From Haplomitrium mnioides (Eukaryota; Marchantiophyta; Haplomitriopsida; Calobryales), in assembly GCA_049999725.1 (NCBI GenBank), contig JBNGIS010031272.1, forward strand, positions 1 through 36,830: a DNA stretch of 36,830 bases, in the 5' to 3' direction. The notes below the pieces were generated by a model. It ran no database searches and had not been told where the DNA came from. It saw only the letters and a program-made list of their open reading frames with translations. A program made the position numbers and the translations under genes. The number at the start of each line of letters is the position of its first letter. Positions within the stretch are counted from its first letter, which is position 1. Positions 31,541 to 36,830 of this stretch are shown in pieces.

Positions 31541-32165
31541 AGGTCTAGGGCTCATGGCAGCTTGAACATCTGGTCTGTTGCAAGATCTTGGAGCCTCTAG
31601 AGAAGGCCAACAGACACTAATGCAAAAGTGGTCTAGGGTAGGGGAACATCTCGCCGGTTCCGAGCTATCCAAGCACCTCATTTTGCAATGAGTAGTCTAG
31701 GGTGAGCGAGTGTCTGAGCTAGGCATAAAAACAGTCTAGGGTGGTGAGACATCTGGACGATCCAAGGTCGCGAGTCGGGGCTGACAAAAGGTCGTAGTAG
31801 TCTAGGGTTTTGAGGCGTCTCGTTCAATACTCTAGGGTTTTGAAACACGTCGTCAAGGGCCAGCGAACATACGTCTCAAGCACGCTTAAGAACAGTCTAA
31901 GGTAGCGAGGCGTCTTGACGGTCCAAGGTCACGAGTCGGGGCTAACAAGAGGTCTTAGTAGTATAGGATTTTGAGGCGTCTCGTCAAAATAGTCTAGGGT
32001 TTTGAAACGCGAGGTTAGTCCAAGGTTGGCAAATTTCTCGTTCAAGAGTAGTCTAGGGCTTATGGTCATCTCGATCAATGGTAGTCTAGGGATGGGAGGG
32101 GTCTTGGTAACATAGGGCTCGCATATGTCTTGTTCCACACATGTCTCGGGTAGCAGAGCGTATCT
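31541..32165. repeat. Degenerate 'agtctaggg' spacer repeats
   Basis: About ten copies of AGTCTAGGGTTTTGAGGCGTCTCG-like text at irregular 30-60-bp spacing (the best run is shorter than 20 bases in most copies). A larger duplication is also visible: GGTCCAAGGTCGCGAGTCGG-type text at about 31755 and 31919, roughly 163 bp apart. Related phrases occur upstream of the rRNA unit at 12920-13130 and at the right edge after 36290. Confidence 0.75.
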
Positions 32166-32334
32166 GTTGGCACTCTCGCAACTCGCGCCTCAACTAAATG
32201 CACTATGACGCTTTGAAACAACTAGATGGTCAAGCAATGGTGGACACCTTGTTGAACTCTACTCAACGGATGGAGAACATCTAGATTTTCTACTGCTAAC
32301 AAACCACTTAGCGAGACACACTCTAATGCTACCT

Positions 32335-33109
32335 CAGGCAGCCTCGACCTTGAGGCGGGAAGCTGGCGAAGCCGACAACTAAGACGCATGTGTTACAGGC
32401 GGTGTCCTCCTCCTTGAGGCGTGAAGCTGACGGTCGAGACGCGCACGCTACGAGTGGCATCCTCCTTGAGGCGTGAAGCCAACGAAACCAACGGCCAAGG
32501 CCCACGAGCTACGGGGGGCGTCCTCCTTGAGGCGGGAAGCCGATAGTTGAGGCTTGTGCGCTACAGGCGGCGTCCTCCTTGAGGCGGGAAGCCGCCGGCC
32601 AAGGCGCGCGCGCTACAGGATGCGTCCTCCTTGAGGCAGGAAGTCGGTGAAGCCGATAGTCAAGGCGCACGCGCTATGCGCAACATCCTCCTTCAGGCGA
32701 GAAGTCGGCAAAGCCAGTGGCTGAGGCGCGCGCTACGAGCGGTGTCCTCCTTGAGGCGTGAAGCTGGCGGCCAAGGCGCGGGTGCTACAGGCGACGTCCT
32801 CCTTGAGGCGTGAAGTTGGCGGCCAATGCGTGGGTGCTACAGGCGATGTCCTCCTTGAGGCGGAAAGCCAGCGGCCGAGGCACGTGCGCTACAGATGGCG
32901 TTCTCCTTGAGGCGGGAAGCCAGCAAAGCTGGCGGTTGAGGCGAATGCGCTATGGCCGGCGTACCCCTTGAGCCGTGAAGCCGGCAAAATTTGCGGCCGA
33001 GGCACGTGCACTACGGTTGACGTCCTTCTTGAGGCGGGATGCCGGAGGCCAAGGCGTGCGCGCTACGAACGGTGTGCTCCTTGAGGCACGAAGTCAACAA
33101 CCGAGGCGC
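32335..33109. repeat. 52/61-bp tandem array, 14 copies
   Basis: CCTTGAGGCGGGAAGC-type starts lie at 32348, 32412, 32464, 32525, 32577, 32629, 32690, 32749, 32801, 32853, 32905, 32966, 33027 and 33079. The spacing is mostly 52 or 61 bp. The long form has about nine extra bases (GCGAAGCCG-like) after GGGAAGC. Each unit then has GGCCAAGGCGCGCGCGCTAC and GGCGGCGTCCT. The array is cut at 33110 by an inserted element and resumes at 34828. Confidence 0.9.
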
Positions 33110-34827
33110 TGTTGTAGTATGCGATTGCTTCTCTGGGAATACACAGGGTATTTGGCTATAGCTAGTAAACACACATCAACACATTGGCTGCATAGAAATT
33201 GTTGGAATTGATCCTTTTGCAAGCACCAATGCGTTTGAAATTTCACAAATAATCTACTGTGATCTCATCGCCGTTCCTAGTTTTGTGCATTGACAATGTT
33301 CCTTCACTTGAGTTTGTCTTTCCGCCACACCTACCATAATACAAAGATATGGACCTCGCAAATTGCTTGAATTAGAATAGAAAACACAAATGGGTTAGGA
33401 TCTGCCAAAATTTGCTCCATTCTTTCCACTCCAAATTGCTCAACCAATCGTTGATGCATATGGATCTTAGCCACTATAAATACTCGTACTACGATGGTCA
33501 TTCCTTAGTCACCCGTTGAAGTTGTTTAGAACTCTCTCCTTGATGCGATGGAATGATCTTTCATGCTCCACAGTCCATACCCACTCCGTTGAAGAGTACA
33601 AACGTTGATACAATGGTGTAGTCAAAGAGGCAAAGTTGTTTAGCAGGAATAAGTAGTAGTTCATCAAGTTGATAAAATGTTTCAACTCAATGTTGTTGCG
33701 TGGTGGCAGTACATTTTCTATTCTTCTCACAATTTCTGAAATTTGTAGCCACTTTCTCGTCAGGTCTTCACTTGACATTCAAAACTCGTCGCTTGATTGG
33801 AAATCCCTCCTTAGGTGATTGTCCTCCTCCAATGAGCCTTTTTAGTAGCTCTTCCAAGAGCTCTTCCAAGCGCTTCCCCAATAGTTCTCCAAGAATAAAC
33901 TCCCATAATGAAGTCCAAGCTCAAGCCTCTCCAAGCTCAAAATGAAAACTAAAGCCCCTTTGCTCTCTCTTCTCTCTCCTTATATACTAGTCTAGCTAAT
34001 TACTACTAGTAAAACCTAGAGATGACTTTACCCTAGGTAAAAGCTAGCCTTTCAATTTTAAATTCAAAAGTATCTCCTAGAATATCTACTAAAGTATCTT
34101 TGCCTTTTTCTCAAGAAGCTTCTCATTTGGAGCTTTTCTCAAAAGTAGTTCTAAAGTAACTTTAACTTTTCTTACTTTTTCAAGAAGAAGCTCCTCATTT
34201 GGGGCTTTTCTTGACCAAGGATCTGACCTAGTCAACTGATTCTCTTTTATTTTTACCTAATACAAAAGCTACTTTCATATTTCGAGATTCCCTCAAAGAG
34301 TAAGTCAAAGATTAAAGTAGTTTTTCTTGACTTTTCTCCCTTTTAGTGCTTCTAGAAGAATCCCTCAAAAATCCTTGATACTAGTCCAAAATGTGTGTGC
34401 TATATCTTGTTGGAAAGATTATAAAATAAGCTTTCTACATATACAATAATATTTTCATTTTATTTTATCCATATACTCTATGTTTTGACTTTTCGATCGA
34501 GTTCTACTTGACCTTTGACCAGCTATAACTCCTGGTTTACAATAGATGTTTCACTTTTGTAAATTGCTACTAACTACATTTAACAAAAATATTATGCCTA
34601 TGAAAGTTTAGCTCTAAATCTTACCTAATAAGAATGCAGTTTACTCTGTACAAATTGTGTTGAAAAACCGAAAAAACCCATTTTTCCTCTAATGACCACC
34701 TAATCCTCCCACTTCTCCTTGGTAGGTCTAGCTCCTCACAAGATCAATATCTACTTCATAAATTTCACTTACATGCTCTTTCATAGATAGATACTCAGTG
34801 GGTTCAAGCAGTAGCCGACCCACAACA
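33110..34827 (-). mobile_element. 1.7-kb TG...CA element inside the 52/61-bp array
   Basis: Read on the minus strand it starts TGTTGTGGGTCGGCTACTGC (34827) and ends CATACTACAACA (33110). It interrupts the tandem array, which continues on both sides, so it is an insertion. I find no clean 5-bp target duplication. A TATATAAGGAGAGAGAAGAG stretch on the minus strand (about 33990-33970) looks like an LTR promoter. It contains a Gypsy reverse-transcriptase fragment in the same sense. It could be a small non-autonomous LTR element or a deletion product of a full one. Confidence 0.6.
33509..33778 (-). pseudogene. Gypsy reverse transcriptase C-terminal fragment
   Basis: An ~89-residue minus-strand product with ISEIVRRIENVLPPRNNIEL, then FINLMNYY, LTTPLYQ, VWTVEHERSFHRIKE. 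This matches the thumb/connection segment after the reverse-transcriptase active site in Ty3/Gypsy polyproteins (block I-x3-P-P-x-N, then L-x-x-Y-Y, then APL, then F-W-T). The catalytic YxDD motif should lie upstream and is not present. The reading ends at 33509, before RNase H. Only this one module of pol is found in the element. Confidence 0.8.
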
Positions 34828-34905
34828 CGACAGCCCGCGCGCTACGGGCGGCGCACTCCTTGAGGCGGGAAGCTGGCGGCCAAGGCGCGCTACGTGTGGC
34901 GCCAT
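34828..34905. repeat. Array remnant right of the inserted element
   Basis: CGCGCGCTACGGGCGGCG, then CTCCTTGAGGCGGGAAGCTG, then GGCGGCCAAGGCGCGCTACG: about 1.3 further copies of the 52/61-bp unit. Confidence 0.85.
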
Positions 34906-35585
34906 ACAAGACATAGGATGCTATGGTGGTGCAGATGTTGTACCAATTGAAAAACGTAGATGCACCTTTGTTTTCGTCACATTTAACCTATGCTTGGGTA
35001 TCTCCAAACCCCAAGCAAAAAAAGGAGCGCAAGGTTTGGCAAGCCCTAACGCTATCTTGTATGTGGCAAGCCCTCAACCCCACCGAGAGTTGTGAGGCTT
35101 ACAATCATGTTGTACACTTGCCTTTTGCTTGCTATTAGTCTTTTTCATTTATCTTTGGTTGCACTCTCTATTGCACTTGTGTGCTAGGTTTGGAGCCTAC
35201 CACATGACGCAACACCACTAGGTTCCGAATGGGGAGATGTTGGACGTCGATGGTGGTGGAAACGTTGCACTAATCAAACCACATAGGAGACCCTTTGGTT
35301 TTGTTGCCTGAAACACGATCTTGCGTAGGCACAACCCCCAAGCCGAAGGAATGGAAGGTTAAGCAAGTCGAACCCTACCTTTTTCTTGGCAAGCCCTCAA
35401 CCCCACCAAGAGAGGTGAACTTGGCAATCATCTTTTACACTTGTTGCTTGCCATCTATTAGTCATTTTCATTTATTATTATTTTTTTGTTCCACTCTTTG
35501 TTGCACCTGTTGCCCCAATGCAGCGAAGGGTGCTAGGTTGTGAGCTTACCACATGATGCAACGTCGCTCAGTTCAACGAAGGAAG
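34906..35585. repeat. Two copies of a ~333-bp direct repeat
   Basis: GGCAAGCCCTCAACCCCACC starts at 35065 and 35398, a 333-bp offset. Other matching blocks are CTTTTTCATTTAT/CATTTTCATTTAT, TTGCACTTGTGTGCTAGG/GGGTGCTAGGTTGTGAGC and ACCACATGAYGCAAC. No gene is seen. Confidence 0.75.
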
Positions 35586-36280
35586 GTCTTCCAAACAAAG
35601 GTGTGTGAGGCTGGTGTGTTGAGGGCCTAGGTTTTGGTTGCTATACACCATGCAAAGGTAGGTAGCTCCAATGTTTAGGGCTCACAACATACAAGGTAGG
35701 GTTGCTATGGAATGCGACTTTAGGTTTGGGTGGCGTTTAGTGAAAGGAAGTATAGCTATCAAGCAGAAGGCTCAGATTGAGGTGTGTTGTGGTGGCACAT
35801 GTTTGGGATCTCCTTTTGCGTGTAGACTTTTGCTTTGGTACGTAGGGCATAATCGAGAAAACCTATACACCCACAAGCGTTTATAAGCATATGGTTGGGT
35901 TCACGACATAGTGGAGATTTTGGAAGCTTGTGGGAGGCTCGCGCGCAATGCACTACTCTCTTAGGTTTGCAAGAAGAGCTTCTAGCGGACATGACACGAG
36001 TTCCATTGCAAGGCCGTAGATTCACCAAGGAACGCTCAAGCAAGGCATGAGTAGTGCAAGAGAAAACCATAGTTGGAGGGTGTAGAAATGAGATCCGCTT
36101 GAAAATGAGATTGGCTTTAGTCTGGGGCGAGCAAACACGGAATGTCTACAAGTCCAGTGCGGAGAAACGAGACCAACTTGCCTCCGACCTTTCCCGAGAT
36201 CAACCGAGTGTCACATCCTAATGCATGCGACAAACCTCGGATCAGGAAGGAAGTAGGTTCTCGAAAACATCCAAACCTAA
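35586..36280. other. Spacer-like sequence, nothing recognised
   Basis: Short open stretches exist on both strands but none has a recognisable family or a convincing start. I see no strong repeat. Confidence 0.35.
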
Positions 36281-36605
36281 TCAAACGAGTGAAACTTTGA
36301 AGCGCAATCCAAGGTTTTGAGAGATACCCAATCTCGGGCCTCCGTGCGTCTCGCTTGCGGGAAACACGCTCGCAACAAGCAGGTTTTCCAGCCTGTGAGC
36401 AATCCATCGGTGACATGATTGATCGGGGGAGCAAGGATGACGCCCACTCCAATGCTCGAGATGGCAGTCCAGAGACACCAACCGCAACCCACAACGGGCT
36501 TTCCCACCTGCTCGCGATTCAGAAAGGGCACGCCGGAGGACTCCCGTGAGAAACAGAGTATGGGGCTTCCAGAAGTCTCATCTGCGGGAAACGAGCTCGC
36601 AGTGA
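36281..36605. other. Spacer-like sequence with CGGGAAACACGCTCGC motifs
   Basis: Phrases such as GCGGGAAACACGCTCGCAAC (36357 on) and GCGGGAAACGAGCTCGCAGT (36583 on) recur, and AATCCAAGGTTTTGAGAG (36306 on) links this stretch to the spacer repeats at 13105 and 31550-32130. Confidence 0.5.
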
Positions 36606-36751
36606 GCGGTTTTTTCCTACATCCTCGCAACCCACATGACGCCCCAGTCGAAGCTTGAGAAAAATAGTCCAGTGGCGTGCGGTTTTTTCCGACATCCTCG
36701 CAACCCACATGACGCCCCAGTCAAAGCTTGAGAAAAATAGTCCAGCGGCGC
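36606..36751. repeat. 73-bp tandem duplication
   Basis: GCGGTTTTTTCCTACATCCT begins at 36606 and GCGGTTTTTTCCGACATCCT at 36679, a 73-bp period. The rest of the unit (CGCAACCCACATGACGCCCC, AAGCTTGAGAAAAATAGTCC) is almost identical in both, so the duplication is recent. Confidence 0.9.
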
Positions 36752-36830
36752 GCGAGGACGCTTGGTCGAAGCCCGCGAGACGCAGTCCAGGGCTGCAAAA
36801 CGCTGTACAGGGTTTCTAGATGTCCGAACC

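Noticed and set aside
5214-36830. 5S rRNA gene linked to the 35S unit
   Set aside because: Some plants have 5S in the spacer, but I found no match to the conserved 5S text on either strand.

Overview
The window looks like a decayed nuclear 35S ribosomal DNA locus in a land plant with a large, repeat-rich genome. The plant character comes from the rRNA sequences, an 18S-ITS1-5.8S-ITS2-26S order, and plant-type Copia and Gypsy retroelement remains. The lineage cannot be fixed from sequence alone. A roughly 1.36-kb ITS1 would fit a gymnosperm, but the 18S has features also found in lycophytes, ferns and mosses, and the ITS1 seems to contain foreign repeat sequence. I see no intact host protein gene. 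Every recognisable protein-coding stretch is a broken retroelement.

Layout. 1-414 is a 59-bp minisatellite. About 446-5213 is a truncated, frameshifted Copia retrotransposon, with a candidate 5' LTR and junction motif, gag, zinc knuckle, protease motif and the start of integrase. 5214-14143 resembles intergenic-spacer (IGS) sequence. It holds an 80-bp array, a 69-bp array, long degenerate GATC/CGCGAG-rich repeats, and a ~3.1-kb solo LTR on the minus strand (6787-9875) flanked by near-matching 5-bp repeats. 14149-21406 is a 7.26-kb unit with 362-bp terminal inverted repeats, TG...CA ends and a perfect 5-bp flanking repeat (ACACG). It holds tandem arrays, long direct repeats and a gag-like remnant behind a primer-binding-site-like motif. 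21412-21750 is the presumed 5' ETS.

The rRNA unit follows: 18S (21751-23565), ITS1 (23566-24929), 5.8S (24930-25087), ITS2 (25088-25298) and 26S (about 25299-31168). The 18S and 26S are close to full length but carry many C-to-T and G-to-A changes in nearly invariant positions. The 26S also has a 23-nt deletion near its 5' end. It is split by a 2.47-kb LTR-like element (28330-30798), of the same family as the one at 6787-9875, inserted at the sarcin-ricin loop. This unit is almost certainly a pseudogene.

Downstream (31169-36830) the spacer resumes with 'agtctaggg' repeats and a 52/61-bp array interrupted by a 1.7-kb TG...CA element that carries a Gypsy reverse-transcriptase fragment. A 333-bp duplication and a 73-bp duplication follow. 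The overall picture is a methylated, silent rDNA unit that has collected retroelements and been spread apart by them.
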